NCBI RefSeq assembly: GCF_003609775.1
Contig: NZ_AP018050.1
Location: 558,001 to 622,000, forward strand
Direction: 5' to 3'
Origin: Prevotella melaninogenica
GTDB taxonomy: Bacteria; Bacteroidota; Bacteroidia; Bacteroidales; Bacteroidaceae
DNA: 64,000 nt
Shown: one piece after another, positions 36,010 to 44,812 of the stretch
Position numbering within the stretch: the stretch's first letter is position 1
How the letters are laid out: the number at the start of each line of letters is the position of its first letter
Notes under the pieces: generated by a model
What the model was told of the DNA's origin: nothing
Databases searched by the model: none
The model's input: only the letters and a program-made list of their open reading frames with translations
Program-made: the position numbers and the translations under genes

Positions 36010-36018
36010 ATTGAGGCT

Positions 36019-36089
36019 ATTGGGCTAATAGGCCTTATTAGCCTAATAATTATTAGCCCAATTAGCCTAATTAGCCCAATAAGGCTAAT
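36019..36089. repeat. Simple repeat of TAGCCCAATAAGG-type units
   Basis: Direct and inverted copies of ATTGGGCTAAT, TTAGCCTAATA and TTAGCCCAAT fill the convergent gap between the GHL10 gene and the glycosyltransferase gene and enter the last codons of the latter. Confidence 0.65.
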
Positions 36090-37197
36090 CATCTTTCTTG
36101 CCCAATAGCCCCCGATAAAATTCCTCATACAGTCTTGCAACCTTGATATAATCATGGTGCTTGCTAACATAGGCATAGCTATCGCGTCGCAGTTGAGGAA
36201 TGAAGGAGAGATTGTTGACAAGGCGAGTAAGCTCTGCAACACAGCTTTCGTAAGTCGGAAGGACGTTGATGATTGGGCGAAGTGTGGTTTCGTTGATGAT
36301 TTCGTAGTTCTCTGGTTCGCCACCACCGATACAGATAATACCATGTGCCATCGCTTCAAGCGGATTCATCGAGGGTGTATAGCTATAGAGTTGGTCCATG
36401 ATAGCATCAGAACCGAGCATCGTTCGCACGTATTCGTCAAAGGGTAAGCCCGTTACAACCTTCAGATTCAGTCTGTCGGGATATTGTTCTTTCACTGTTT
36501 CAGCCGCTCGCAGCATGATATCTGTGCCTTTATAGACAGAGCGGTTCTTGCTGATTCCAATAAAGAGATTCAACTTTTCGGGTGTTTCATCGGCTATGAT
36601 AGGTGGCTCACCGACAACGATAGGGAAGGGGATAAAGGTAGTTTTCGTAGGGAAATACGGTTCGTAACAACGCCAATACTCATAGAGTCCAGTCACAATA
36701 CCATCGCATTGCTCCGCCATCAGTCGGTTTAGGCGTTCTTTCTCCGTACCTATCCAGTCCTCTCTCTCAATGACAGCTTCCTTATTTTGGCGCAGATCCT
36801 TACCGATATTGAAGTCGCTGTAACGCAGTGGCATCGTCGTTGAGCAGGTGTTCACCCAATAATAATCCATTCCGAAACCACAGAGAACAATCTTTTTATT
36901 ATGCTTTTTCAGATAATGAAAGAGTGAAAAGAGCCGTTCTGCCTTCAACTCAAAGAACATCGGATTGATGAATTGCACAATGTCATAGCCTCGTAGACGG
37001 GGCAGTAGGGCATAAATCTTAGCCATCAGAAGCACACCACCCATCTTACCCGGTCGTCTGGAAACATCAATGTCACGTGGGTAATTCTTCCAGAAGTCCC
37101 CATTTGACACCACTGTTACCGTATGTCCAAGCTCACGCAAGCCTTGTGCCAGCGTGTTATGTACGTTGCTATATTCGCCTAATAGTAGGATTTTCAT
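36085..37197 (-). CDS. Glycosyltransferase, GT4-like (GT-B fold)
   Basis: 370 residues from ATG 37197 (an upstream in-frame ATG at 37227 precedes the promoter-proximal region poorly). N-terminal MKILLLGEYSNVHNTLAQGLRELGHTV is the first Rossmann strand/helix; the C-terminal half has NRSVYKGTDIMLRAAE, LKVVTGLPFDEYVRTM and SYTPSMNPLEAMAHGIICIGG, the GT4 nucleotide-sugar binding region. It transfers a sugar onto a lipid-linked or surface glycan. It heads the minus-strand arm of the glycan cluster, separated from the two GT2 genes by a repeat, and has its own promoter. Confidence 0.88.
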   Translation of the reverse strand: MKILLLGEYSNVHNTLAQGLRELGHTVTVVSNGDFWKNYPRDIDVSRRPGKMGGVLLMAKIYALLPRLRGYDIVQFINPMFFELKAERLFSLFHYLKKHNKKIVLCGFGMDYYWVNTCSTTMPLRYSDFNIGKDLRQNKEAVIEREDWIGTEKERLNRLMAEQCDGIVTGLYEYWRCYEPYFPTKTTFIPFPIVVGEPPIIADETPEKLNLFIGISKNRSVYKGTDIMLRAAETVKEQYPDRLNLKVVTGLPFDEYVRTMLGSDAIMDQLYSYTPSMNPLEAMAHGIICIGGGEPENYEIINETTLRPIINVLPTYESCVAELTRLVNNLSFIPQLRRDSYAYVSKHHDYIKVARLYEEFYRGLLGKKDD

Positions 37198-37266
37198 GTG
37201 ACCTTTGTACTTTGAACGAGTACTCAAAATAATCTTTATAGGTTATTACTTCTCTATAGTTCATGG

Positions 37267-37297
37267 CAAAGGTAACTTATAAATTACGTTCATACAA
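37267..37297 (-). promoter_or_regulatory. Promoter of the GT4-like gene
   Basis: Minus-strand TTG (37295-37297), 20 bp, TACCTTTG (37267-37274), 70 bp before ATG 37197. Confidence 0.65.
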
Positions 37298-37429
37298 GTT
37301 TTATGGGGTGTTTTCTCCGTTGCTCCCTGCACCGACGGTGCCTCTGTGGACTACGTTTCATAAAAAACTCTCCGCAAACTCTGCATATCTCCGTGTGATA
37401 TTTAATCTCAAAAGGTAAAGAAATATGTT

Positions 37430-37640
37430 TACAAAACAATCAAAGAAAAGGCGGGGAAAAGGACTAAAAACAAGCCGTTTAAGCACCCTTGTAAGTGTTT
37501 TGTTATCAAATAGTTGCAAAGGTGCATTTTAAAAGGTGCTTAATTGGAGTCCAAAAGGGCGTTAGTTGGAGTCCAAAAGGGCATCTTTTCGAAGTCAATT
37601 AGGCATCTTTTCGAAGCCAAAAGAGCATGTATTGGTTTTG
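37430..37640. repeat. AAAAGGGCGTTA-family intergenic repeat, copy 3 (reverse orientation)
   Basis: Reverse orientation relative to copies 1 and 2: TTATCAAATAGTTGCAAAGG, then TTGGAGTCCAAAAGGGCGTT twice, then CATCTTTTCGAAGTCAATTAGG. It lies between two minus-strand glycosyltransferase genes. Confidence 0.8.
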
Positions 37641-37727
37641 AACTACATGAAAATAGTTTACAAGAACCAATTAGTAAGGGAGTAGTTTGTTTGTAGAAGA
37701 CGGATAGATATCGTATCTATTTGCGTT

Positions 37728-38714
37728 TTATCCCTTATTGAGCCGCAACAGCATTATCAAAGTCTTGCGCCCGAAACTGCTGTTTGTCATTCTTCTGAAC
37801 CACTTATATTTACTTGTATAGTCCTTGTCAGGCAGTGGGAAAAGCCCATGTCGAGACAGACGTTGGAGCACATGGTCAAGATGTGTTTCGTCATGTGTCA
37901 GCCTTATGACGTTGTATATGTGGTCCATTGTCAACTGTGCGATGCGCCTTTCCATAGCGATACGCTCTTTGACAGGGAGGTGGTCTACTCGTTCTTTCAA
38001 ACGATAGATAACTTGTTCAGCATCAGACAGACGACGAAGGTGCCATCGTTTGTCGCTCTTGTGCATCGTTGAGTTCTCCCGTTTACGATAGTAATAAGCC
38101 TTGTTGTTGGTTGTATAAATGCTTTCAGCACGTAACATAACCTGTGGAACAAACTCTTCATCCTCATGGAATATGCCCTTACGGAAGCGAAGATCGTGCA
38201 GAATCTCCTTACGGAAAAGGAAGGTCCACACACAACCACGCAGGTTATTGTGTGTCATATACTCCGTTCCACTTATCGGACCCTCAGCATCAGCAAGTGG
38301 TTTGGAGGTTTTCTTATCAGAAGACTGGAACAGAACCATGTCTGTTTCGCGGTATCTGACGATGTCAAGACACTGCTCGTAGGCACTTGTCAGCAAGAGG
38401 TCGTCGCCATCAACAAACTGAATAAAACGACCTTCTGCCAACGCTATACCCGTGTTTCGCGCTTGTCCCGGTCCTTGATTAGGCTGCCTAACGTAGACAA
38501 TGCTCGATGAAAGGGCAAGCAATTCGTTGATAGGCGAATACTCCGCACCATCATCCACGACGATAATCTGGCGTTCTGTCTCGTTCAGACTCAATGCCAA
38601 GATACTGCTGATACACTCCTTTAGCATATCAACAGGCTCGCTATAAAAAGTCACGACGAAGCTTACGAGCGGCTTATCTTCCTTATTTTGTGAATAAACT
38701 GGGTGAGTTGACAT
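37728..38714 (-). CDS. Glycosyltransferase family 2
   Basis: 328 residues. GT-A fold: PLVSFVVTFYSEPVDMLKECISSIL at the start, VVDDGA (~51-56), RQPNQGPGQARNTGIALAEGRFIQFVDGDDLLL with the DxD-type metal site at ~98-101, and a late FHEDEEFVPQVMLRAE acidic motif (general base region). Starts inside the upstream GT2 gene (52 bp overlap), so the two are translationally linked. Sugar and acceptor unknown. Confidence 0.92.
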   Translation of the reverse strand: MSTHPVYSQNKEDKPLVSFVVTFYSEPVDMLKECISSILALSLNETERQIIVVDDGAEYSPINELLALSSSIVYVRQPNQGPGQARNTGIALAEGRFIQFVDGDDLLLTSAYEQCLDIVRYRETDMVLFQSSDKKTSKPLADAEGPISGTEYMTHNNLRGCVWTFLFRKEILHDLRFRKGIFHEDEEFVPQVMLRAESIYTTNNKAYYYRKRENSTMHKSDKRWHLRRLSDAEQVIYRLKERVDHLPVKERIAMERRIAQLTMDHIYNVIRLTHDETHLDHVLQRLSRHGLFPLPDKDYTSKYKWFRRMTNSSFGRKTLIMLLRLNKG

Positions 38715-39559
38715 AAGCGTTTTAATCCTATTAAGTGGAGAATAAAGAGTTTCAAGGTGCCTTTATAGGGCAGAACGGGTAGGATAGGCTCAGCGTGAGT
38801 GGCCTCATAGACATCTATTTGAATATTAACCAATGCCTGATAGTAAGCAGGTGTCAGTTCGCCCCATAGCTTCAGATGCTTCAGATGTGCCTCTAAAAGG
38901 TCGTTCAATTCCTTTCCACCAGCCTGAGCAGTGATGCCTTTATCGTTCTGACAATAATAATATAGCCCCGCAGACGTTGTTGCCACTACCCTTGCTCGCT
39001 GTAACAAGAAAGGATAAGTATAGACATCTTCAAACACCTTACCTTCTGGGAAGCGGACATCAGCAAAGAGTTCACGCCGAAAAAGCTTATTACAAGCATA
39101 GCTGTGGAGGTGACCTCCGCCTAACCAATAGTCACGGATAGAACTGATGGTTGTATCAGAGAACGTCAGCAGTCGCTGCTTCGTCTTACTTCCATAATAC
39201 AGTAAAGCAGGATATTCAAGGATATCATAGTCGGGATGCGTCGCCAACACAGCCAACAGCGCAGCGTATGTACCCTCAGCAATGAAGTCATCAGAGTCGA
39301 CAAAGGTGAGATAATCCCCCATTGCCACTTCTATTCCTGCATTTCTTGCAGCCGAAAGTCCCTTGTTAGTTTGGTGGATAAGCCTACAATTCCCTCTGCC
39401 AGCCGTCATTTCTTCCGCAATCTGCCCAGAGGAATCCGTCGACCCATCATCAATGAGCACCACCTCCATCGTCTCATCTACTTGCGCCAACACGCTCTCC
39501 AAGCATCGTTGGAGTGTGTCTTCAACGTTATAGATGGGTATGATAATAGATAGTCTCAT
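38663..39559 (-). CDS. Glycosyltransferase family 2
   Basis: 298 residues. Begins MRLSIIIPIYNVEDTLQRCLESVL, the classic GT2 start; then EVVLIDDGSTDSSG, KGLSAARNAGIEVAMGDYLTFVDSDDFI (DxD ~93-95) and FEDVYTYPFLLQRA. Divergent from the flippase gene across only 57 bp, which must hold both promoters (a minus-strand TATTTTTG box is at 39577-39584). Likely adds a sugar in assembly of a surface polysaccharide or glycoprotein glycan. Confidence 0.93.
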   Translation of the reverse strand: MRLSIIIPIYNVEDTLQRCLESVLAQVDETMEVVLIDDGSTDSSGQIAEEMTAGRGNCRLIHQTNKGLSAARNAGIEVAMGDYLTFVDSDDFIAEGTYAALLAVLATHPDYDILEYPALLYYGSKTKQRLLTFSDTTISSIRDYWLGGGHLHSYACNKLFRRELFADVRFPEGKVFEDVYTYPFLLQRARVVATTSAGLYYYCQNDKGITAQAGGKELNDLLEAHLKHLKLWGELTPAYYQALVNIQIDVYEATHAEPILPVLPYKGTLKLFILHLIGLKRLCQLTQFIHKIRKISRS

Positions 39560-39616
39560 GTAATAATTGTTTGATGCAAAAATAATAAAAAACTTTTAAA
39601 TCCGTTAGATAATGTG

Positions 39617-41122
39617 ATGAAAAAAGCCTCTAATACTGACAGCTATTTGCATATCTTGAAGTACATCAGCCTCTTTGGTGGTGTACAGGTTATCAATGTG
39701 CTGGTTGGTATCGTTCGCAACAAGTTTGTTGCAATGCTGCTCGGACCGCAGGGAGTAGGACTTATCTCGCTCTTTAATTCCACAACAAAGCTCATCAGCG
39801 ACTCTACGAACTTTGGTATCTCTATGAGTGCTGTACGCAATCTGTCAGAGGATTACGACCAGAACGATGAGGAGAAGCTGACGGAAGACATTGCCGTCGT
39901 GCGTTCTTGGAGTCTGCTTGCAGCCTTGTTGGGATTCTTTGTCTGTATCTTCCTTAGTCCGTTGCTCAGCCGTTACACCTTTTCGTGGGACGGCCACATG
40001 CTTCATTTCATCCTTCTATCCCCTTGTGTAGCATTGACTGCCTTAGCAGGAGGCGAGTTAGCCATCCTCAAAGGAGTTCGTAAACTGCGTGCCTTAGCTG
40101 CTATTTCAGTGTATAACGTGTTGGCAGCCTTAGTCTTAACCGTTCCTCTTTATTATTTCTTTGGCAACGCAGCCATTGTTCCTTCGTTGGTATTGATGGC
40201 GTTGGTACAGTTGATTTTGACGATAGTCGTTTCCTATCGCCTATATCCTTTCCGCGTTTCTTTCCAAAAAGCGTTCTTAGACAAGGGCTGGGGCATGATT
40301 CGATTGGGTACAGCCTTTGTCTTTGCAGGCATCTTGGGCTCTGGTGCAGAACTGATAATACGCAGCTACCTCAATAATGTTGCAGAGATAGAGACCGTCG
40401 GTTTCTATAATTCTGCCTTCATGATGACGATGGTTTATGCAGGTATGATCTTCTCAGCGATGGAAACTGACTACTTTCCACGCCTATCAGGAGCGAACAA
40501 CTTGAAGTTTACTTTTAATCAGATAGTCAACCGACAGATAGAGGTGACACTCCTGCTTATATCTCCTTTGCTTACCTTCTTCCTCTTGTTCTTGCCCCAG
40601 TTGATACTCTTCCTTTATTCCGATAAATTCCTTCCAGCCCTCGGTATGGCACAAGTGTTGGTGTTAGCGATGTATATCCGTGCTATTCGCCTCCCTGTAG
40701 AGTATATTCCTTTGGCAAAGGGCGACTCAAAGTCCTATCTACTCTTAGAGGGATTGTATGACATCTTCCTTGTTGCACTCGTGCTTCTTGGCTTCTGTCA
40801 GTGGGGACTTCTTGGTGCAGGACTCGGTATGGCAGCAGCAGGTTTTCTCAATTTCATTTGTGTCTACATCTATGCTTACGCTCGTTATGGCTATCGGTTG
40901 TCTTCATCGGTGATGCGCTATGCCATTCTCCATTTATCCATCGGAGTCCTTGTCTTCCTTTGTGTACGCTCCGATAATGATTGGCTACGCTGGGGAGTAG
41001 CGAGTCTCTTATGCTTTGTCAGTACATTCATCTCTCTTCGTGTCATGAAGTCGAAGGTAGGCTTATGGAACGCTTTGGTTCATAAAATAAAAAACAAGTT
41101 CAGCCATCATGCCAAAGATTAG
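39617..41122 (+). CDS. Wzx-type polysaccharide flippase (MATE/MVF superfamily)
   Basis: 501 residues, starting at ATG 39617 (a GTG codon directly precedes it). About 12-14 hydrophobic helices spread along the whole length, N-terminal ISLFGGVQVINVLVGIVRNKFVAMLLGPQGVGLISLFNSTTKLI as in O-antigen translocases, Arg and Lys at helix ends. It flips undecaprenyl-linked oligosaccharide units across the inner membrane. Overlaps the next glycosyltransferase by 14 bp. No Wzy polymerase or ligase is seen within the window. Confidence 0.9.
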   Translation: MKKASNTDSYLHILKYISLFGGVQVINVLVGIVRNKFVAMLLGPQGVGLISLFNSTTKLISDSTNFGISMSAVRNLSEDYDQNDEEKLTEDIAVVRSWSLLAALLGFFVCIFLSPLLSRYTFSWDGHMLHFILLSPCVALTALAGGELAILKGVRKLRALAAISVYNVLAALVLTVPLYYFFGNAAIVPSLVLMALVQLILTIVVSYRLYPFRVSFQKAFLDKGWGMIRLGTAFVFAGILGSGAELIIRSYLNNVAEIETVGFYNSAFMMTMVYAGMIFSAMETDYFPRLSGANNLKFTFNQIVNRQIEVTLLLISPLLTFFLLFLPQLILFLYSDKFLPALGMAQVLVLAMYIRAIRLPVEYIPLAKGDSKSYLLLEGLYDIFLVALVLLGFCQWGLLGAGLGMAAAGFLNFICVYIYAYARYGYRLSSSVMRYAILHLSIGVLVFLCVRSDNDWLRWGVASLLCFVSTFISLRVMKSKVGLWNALVHKIKNKFSHHAKD

Positions 41123-42092
41123 TCTACTCGTAGCCGTTTATAACACGGCAGCCTATCTATCGCAATGCCTCGACTCCTTACTGAGTCAGACATTAGCGGA
41201 TATTGAGGTTATCTGTGTCGATGATGCGTCAACGGATAGCTCATTGGATATCCTCCATCAATATGCTGAAAAGGACCAGCGTGTGAAGGTCTTTGCCTTG
41301 AAGGAGAATAAGGGACAGGCACACGCTCGTAACATAGGACTATCTCATGCCACTGGCGAGTATATTGGCTTTGTAGATAGCGATGACTGGCTTGGACAAG
41401 ATGCGTTAGAGAAAGTGTGTGATGCCTTCCGTGAGGATGTCGACAGTGTCTTGTTTCGTATGCTCTATGTTTATAGCGATGGTAGTCAGAAGGATTATCA
41501 GATGGCTCCATTCCGCACGATGACTGGCGTAGAAGCTTTTCAGGCGAGTCTTACGTGGAAGATTCATGGTTGTTATGTGGTTCGCAATTCTATCCACATG
41601 GCTTACCCATACGATGAGTCGCAACGAGCTTACAGCGATGATAACACCACACGCATCCATTATTATTATTCACGTAAGGTTGCTTACTGCGAGGGAATAT
41701 ATTACTATCGTCAGCAAGTCGCATCAGTAACCCATAAGGTTAGCGTGCGCCGTTTCGACTTTCTGCTTGCCAATGAGTCTATGCGTCGTCAGCTCATTGC
41801 CTTGGGTGCATCAGAGGAGAACCTCCGTTGTTTTGAAACGGTCAGATGGCTCAACTTAGTGGGAGTGTATATGTTTTATTATCTCCATCGCAACGAACTG
41901 TCAGATGCTGACCGCCAACAAGGCTTATCAATCATGCACCATGTTTGGCATACTATCAATATCAAGCAGGTGAGTCGTTCCATTAGATGTAAGTTTGGTT
42001 ATATGCCCCTCCGCTTTTCGTGGTCCCTTTTCCGTTTGCAGGAAGAGTTGTATTTTTGGTTGAGAGGGCTTGTGGGGAAGAATAGGGAATAA
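41109..42092 (+). CDS. Glycosyltransferase family 2
   Basis: 327 residues. MPKISLLVAVYNTAAYLSQCLDSLLSQTL opening, VICVDDASTDSS, KGQAHARNIGLSHATGEYIGFVDSDDWLG with DxD at ~92-94. C-terminal half has aromatic-rich helices likely for membrane association. It overlaps the flippase by 14 bp, indicating co-translation; together with the three minus-strand transferases it completes a small glycan assembly cluster. Confidence 0.93.
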   Translation: MPKISLLVAVYNTAAYLSQCLDSLLSQTLADIEVICVDDASTDSSLDILHQYAEKDQRVKVFALKENKGQAHARNIGLSHATGEYIGFVDSDDWLGQDALEKVCDAFREDVDSVLFRMLYVYSDGSQKDYQMAPFRTMTGVEAFQASLTWKIHGCYVVRNSIHMAYPYDESQRAYSDDNTTRIHYYYSRKVAYCEGIYYYRQQVASVTHKVSVRRFDFLLANESMRRQLIALGASEENLRCFETVRWLNLVGVYMFYYLHRNELSDADRQQGLSIMHHVWHTINIKQVSRSIRCKFGYMPLRFSWSLFRLQEELYFWLRGLVGKNRE

Positions 42093-42110
42093 AGCTAATG
42101 ACTGCCTCCA

Positions 42111-42337
42111 GCCCCTCCCCCAGCTCCTCCCCCATAGGGAGGGGAGTGGAATGCGAGAGAGATATCAGCCCCACCCCCAACTCCTCCCCCATAGGGAGGG
42201 GAGTGATTAGCGAGATACCCCTATTGATTAGGAAATACATTTAGCTACCCCAACACTGCAAACGATTAACAATACTCCATAGCAAATTGTTTCCAGCACT
42301 CCCCCTCTCTCTTGGAGAGGGGGTTGGGGGGTGAGGT
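42111..42337. mobile_element. GC-rich terminal-repeat element, nested double copy
   Basis: Contains two left-type ends in series (42111-42150 and 42171-42220: CCCCTCCC...GGGAGGGGAGTG) and one right-type end with GAGGGGGTTGGGGGGTGAGG. The interior (GCGAGATACCCCTATTGATTAGG ... in pieces, and AAATTGTTTCCAGCACTCC) is the reverse complement of the interior at 9302-9523. Confidence 0.8.
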
Positions 42338-42349
42338 TTTGTGTGTAAA

Positions 42350-42562
42350 ATATCCTTACAAAATATTGGTTGGAAAGGTCGAAAAAACAGCTAAAAACGT
42401 GCTTTTCTACCACCCTTGTAAGTTGTTTGTTATCAAATAGTTGCAAGGCGGGATTTTAAAAGGTGCTTAGTAAGGCTTCAAAAGGGCGTTAGTAAGACCT
42501 CAAAAGGGCATCTTTTGCAAGCCAATTGGGCGTTAATTTGAATGTTATTTGTGCCCTTTCAA
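42350..42562. repeat. AAAAGGGCGTTA-family intergenic repeat, copy 4 (reverse orientation)
   Basis: CCACCCTTGTAAGTTGTTTG, TTATCAAATAGTTGCAAGG, then CTTCAAAAGGGCGTTAGTAAG, CCTCAAAAGGGCATCTTTTG and CAAGCCAATTGGGCGTTAAT. It sits in the convergent gap; 42570-42786 shows nothing recognisable. Confidence 0.8.
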
Positions 42563-42786
42563 TTTTCAGCTTTAGATTTTTTTTTACATAAAGAAGCGTA
42601 TATGGAGAGGAGATATGTCTAAGACATCGCCCCTCCTTCCTTATGAAAAGGGTGGGAAGGGCTCGTTATTTTTGTTGAGGTTACATCTTTTTCATCATAT
42701 ATTTATCGTATAATGGTTTGAAAATAGGGGGAACGGGGCACGTTTTATATAGCTATGTAAGATAATCCTTAGCAGTGTCACTGTTA

Positions 42787-43680
42787 CTATAATCCCCTCA
42801 GTTTTTTAAGTATTTGGTAGCTCCAAGGGGCAGGGTAGGCATAAAGAAGTTGGAAGACCCTATCATCATAATAGTCTTCTTGTTTGATTGTAGCTTGACA
42901 AGCAGCCTTAGCATACCACTCGAAGGCAGGGTCGTTCCAGTTGCCGATGGCTTCACATGCCTCATAGGAGCATACACCTACTTTCTTTAGATTGGCTTTC
43001 AGCAACTTGTTGATACGCTGACGGTCATTGGGATTCTTGTATTGAGCGAGGAGAGGGAGGATAGCATCATTCCCCTTGTCGGCTTCTTCGATGACTGTGG
43101 TATAATAAATCTTATGGGGTTTGAAGTCTATGGGTAGTCCATCTTCAAAGCCATAGTGCTTCATATAATCGAAGAAGATGAGGCTGTCAAGGGAGAAACG
43201 CAACTGGTTGGGTAGTTTAAGTTCGTAGCTAACGTACCTATAGATAGAGATAGCAGCGCGATTGTAAGGTTCTTCAAAGCCCCTACAGCCAGACTCCAAC
43301 GCTACGTATGTCGTATCTTTTAATGCCTGCTTCAATACATCAATTACTTGATTGTCAGCTTTCTTCAGTAGAATTCTGTATGCCCAGAGCCTTGTTATGC
43401 GTGAAGTATCGGTATTGGCAATCTCCATTAATTGTTCTGCAGTTGTGTGACGGCTGAGCTGATCGGCATAATCAAATTGCTCTGACTGCCTCCCTGCCAT
43501 ACCGATGTCTCTTGAAAGAGCCATATACTGGCAGTGGTGGAAGGAATCGAGTGCCACCATAGCACTATCAGATAACCTGTCTGAAAACTTTGTGCAAGAG
43601 CCATAGCCACTGCCTAAAGCTATCAGTGTGAGGACTGATATGACAAGATAAATACGTTGTTTAAGCACTAAGTAGTTCAT
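42787..43680 (-). CDS. Repeat lipoprotein of unknown function (single-unit paralogue)
   Basis: 297 residues; N-terminal hydrophobic segment with a possible lipobox GYGSC (Cys 29). The body matches each half of the 670-residue protein encoded at 44813-46825: FDYADQLSRHTTAEQLMEIANTD, ITRLWAYRILLKKADNQVIDVLKQALKDTT, SLDSLIFFDYMKHYG, YPAPWSYQIL. The alpha-helical, repeat-like pattern suggests HEAT-type helices. It ends about 40 residues earlier than its paralogue. Second gene of an operon with the membrane protein 12 bp upstream. I recognise no known family. Confidence 0.75.
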   Translation of the reverse strand: MNYLVLKQRIYLVISVLTLIALGSGYGSCTKFSDRLSDSAMVALDSFHHCQYMALSRDIGMAGRQSEQFDYADQLSRHTTAEQLMEIANTDTSRITRLWAYRILLKKADNQVIDVLKQALKDTTYVALESGCRGFEEPYNRAAISIYRYVSYELKLPNQLRFSLDSLIFFDYMKHYGFEDGLPIDFKPHKIYYTTVIEEADKGNDAILPLLAQYKNPNDRQRINKLLKANLKKVGVCSYEACEAIGNWNDPAFEWYAKAACQATIKQEDYYDDRVFQLLYAYPAPWSYQILKKLRGL

Positions 43681-43692
43681 TATTATATCTTT

Positions 43693-44355
43693 TTATTCAT
43701 TTAGTGTATAGCCGAGTCGGGCGTTAAGGCGGTGGGCAAGTTGTTCCACTTCTTTCTTCTGTTCGGGCTCTATCAGGCGATCGTAGAGCTGTTCGATAAC
43801 ACGAATCGGAGCGATGGTGTCGCTGGGCAATGGGTCTTCTTGTATTTCGGAAGGGCAGTAGAAAGCGATGACATTCAGCGACTCATAGACCTTGATAGAG
43901 TCGGGATTGCTGTAGCTATAGAATGTAACTCTCCGTTCCGTCAGCCCGCTAACCTTGTAAACAGCCGTCATGTTGTTGTCGAAGAAGTCATATCTGTATC
44001 GCCTTGCAAGGTAATCACCATCTTTACAAAAGTAGGTTGGAGGGAAAAAGATATCACCCCCTATGACTTGAAGAAAGATGGCAAGTAGCCAAAGTCCTAT
44101 GCCTATCACTCCGCTGTAAAGGCGTATCACTAACATCCTTTCACTTTTCCGTGCTGCAATCATCAGCGGAATGGGCGACAAGAGGGCAATCCATATCAGC
44201 CAGTAAGTCAGTCCCCAGCGCAGGTGTACGTCTTCGGGTAGCAGGATATAAATCAGTCCACAGAGGAATATTGCACCAAGGTGTAAGCCCATTGCAAGCG
44301 ATAGTTCTTTGCGTTGAACCAAGTCTTTTATTCTATTCCATTGTGGTTTTTGCAT
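43693..44355 (-). CDS. Membrane protein of unknown function, paralogue A
   Basis: 220 residues with three hydrophobic helices (~21-41, 47-67, 76-98) and a soluble C-terminal ~120 residues (ICKD-type CKDGDYLARRYRYDFFDNN, YSNPDSIKVYESLNVIAFYCPSE). Nearly identical over most of its length to the protein encoded at 46836-47507, including DNA identity, so the duplication is recent. First gene of its operon with a good promoter (44378-44408). No known family recognised. Confidence 0.8.
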   Translation of the reverse strand: MQKPQWNRIKDLVQRKELSLAMGLHLGAIFLCGLIYILLPEDVHLRWGLTYWLIWIALLSPIPLMIAARKSERMLVIRLYSGVIGIGLWLLAIFLQVIGGDIFFPPTYFCKDGDYLARRYRYDFFDNNMTAVYKVSGLTERRVTFYSYSNPDSIKVYESLNVIAFYCPSEIQEDPLPSDTIAPIRVIEQLYDRLIEPEQKKEVEQLAHRLNARLGYTLNE

Positions 44356-44377
44356 ATTGTTAAAGTTAGTTATGGGA

Positions 44378-44408
44378 CAAATTTACGTTTTTCTACATTA
44401 ATAAGCAA
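44378..44408 (-). promoter_or_regulatory. Promoter of membrane/lipoprotein operon A
   Basis: Minus-strand TTG (44406-44408), 20 bp, TAAATTTG (44378-44385). The same promoter is present upstream of the duplicate operon. Confidence 0.75.
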
Positions 44409-44527
44409 GTGTTTGTTATGTTTTTTGTGGTTCTCACTATCTTTTCTTTTCTCATCCTCCGATATAGAAGAGCCTTTTCTCATACTCCTTCGAAGTGGTG
44501 GATAATGCTTTGAAAAATCATTACATA

Positions 44528-44718
44528 AATTCAAGTAAAACCCCTATAAATAAGGATAAAAACACATATAAAAAGCGTGTTTATAACCAACAGGAAATCA
44601 GTTAGTTATAAAGTAGCATCAGAAAAGGTGCTTAATTGGACTTCAAAAGGGCGTTAACAAGACTTCAAAAGGGCACCTCTTGCAAGTCAATTAGGCATCT
44701 TTTAGAAGCCAAAAGGTC
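44528..44718. repeat. AAAAGGGCGTTA-family intergenic repeat, copy 5 (reverse orientation)
   Basis: GAAAAGGTGCTTAATTGGAC, CTTCAAAAGGGCGTTAACAAG, CTTCAAAAGGGCACCTCTTG, CAAGTCAATTAGGCATC. It separates the two duplicated operons. Confidence 0.8.
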
Positions 44719-44812
44719 ATGTATTGGTTGATGAGGGTGTGAAAAAAGTTTACAAGTATACGTGTGATAGCTTAAAAGAAGAGTAATGGTTTTTGTGAGA
44801 ATAAGACTTCAC

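Noticed and set aside
37728..39559. A frameshifted single glycosyltransferase
   Set aside because: Both products have complete GT2 N-termini and their own DxD motifs, so they are two overlapping genes.
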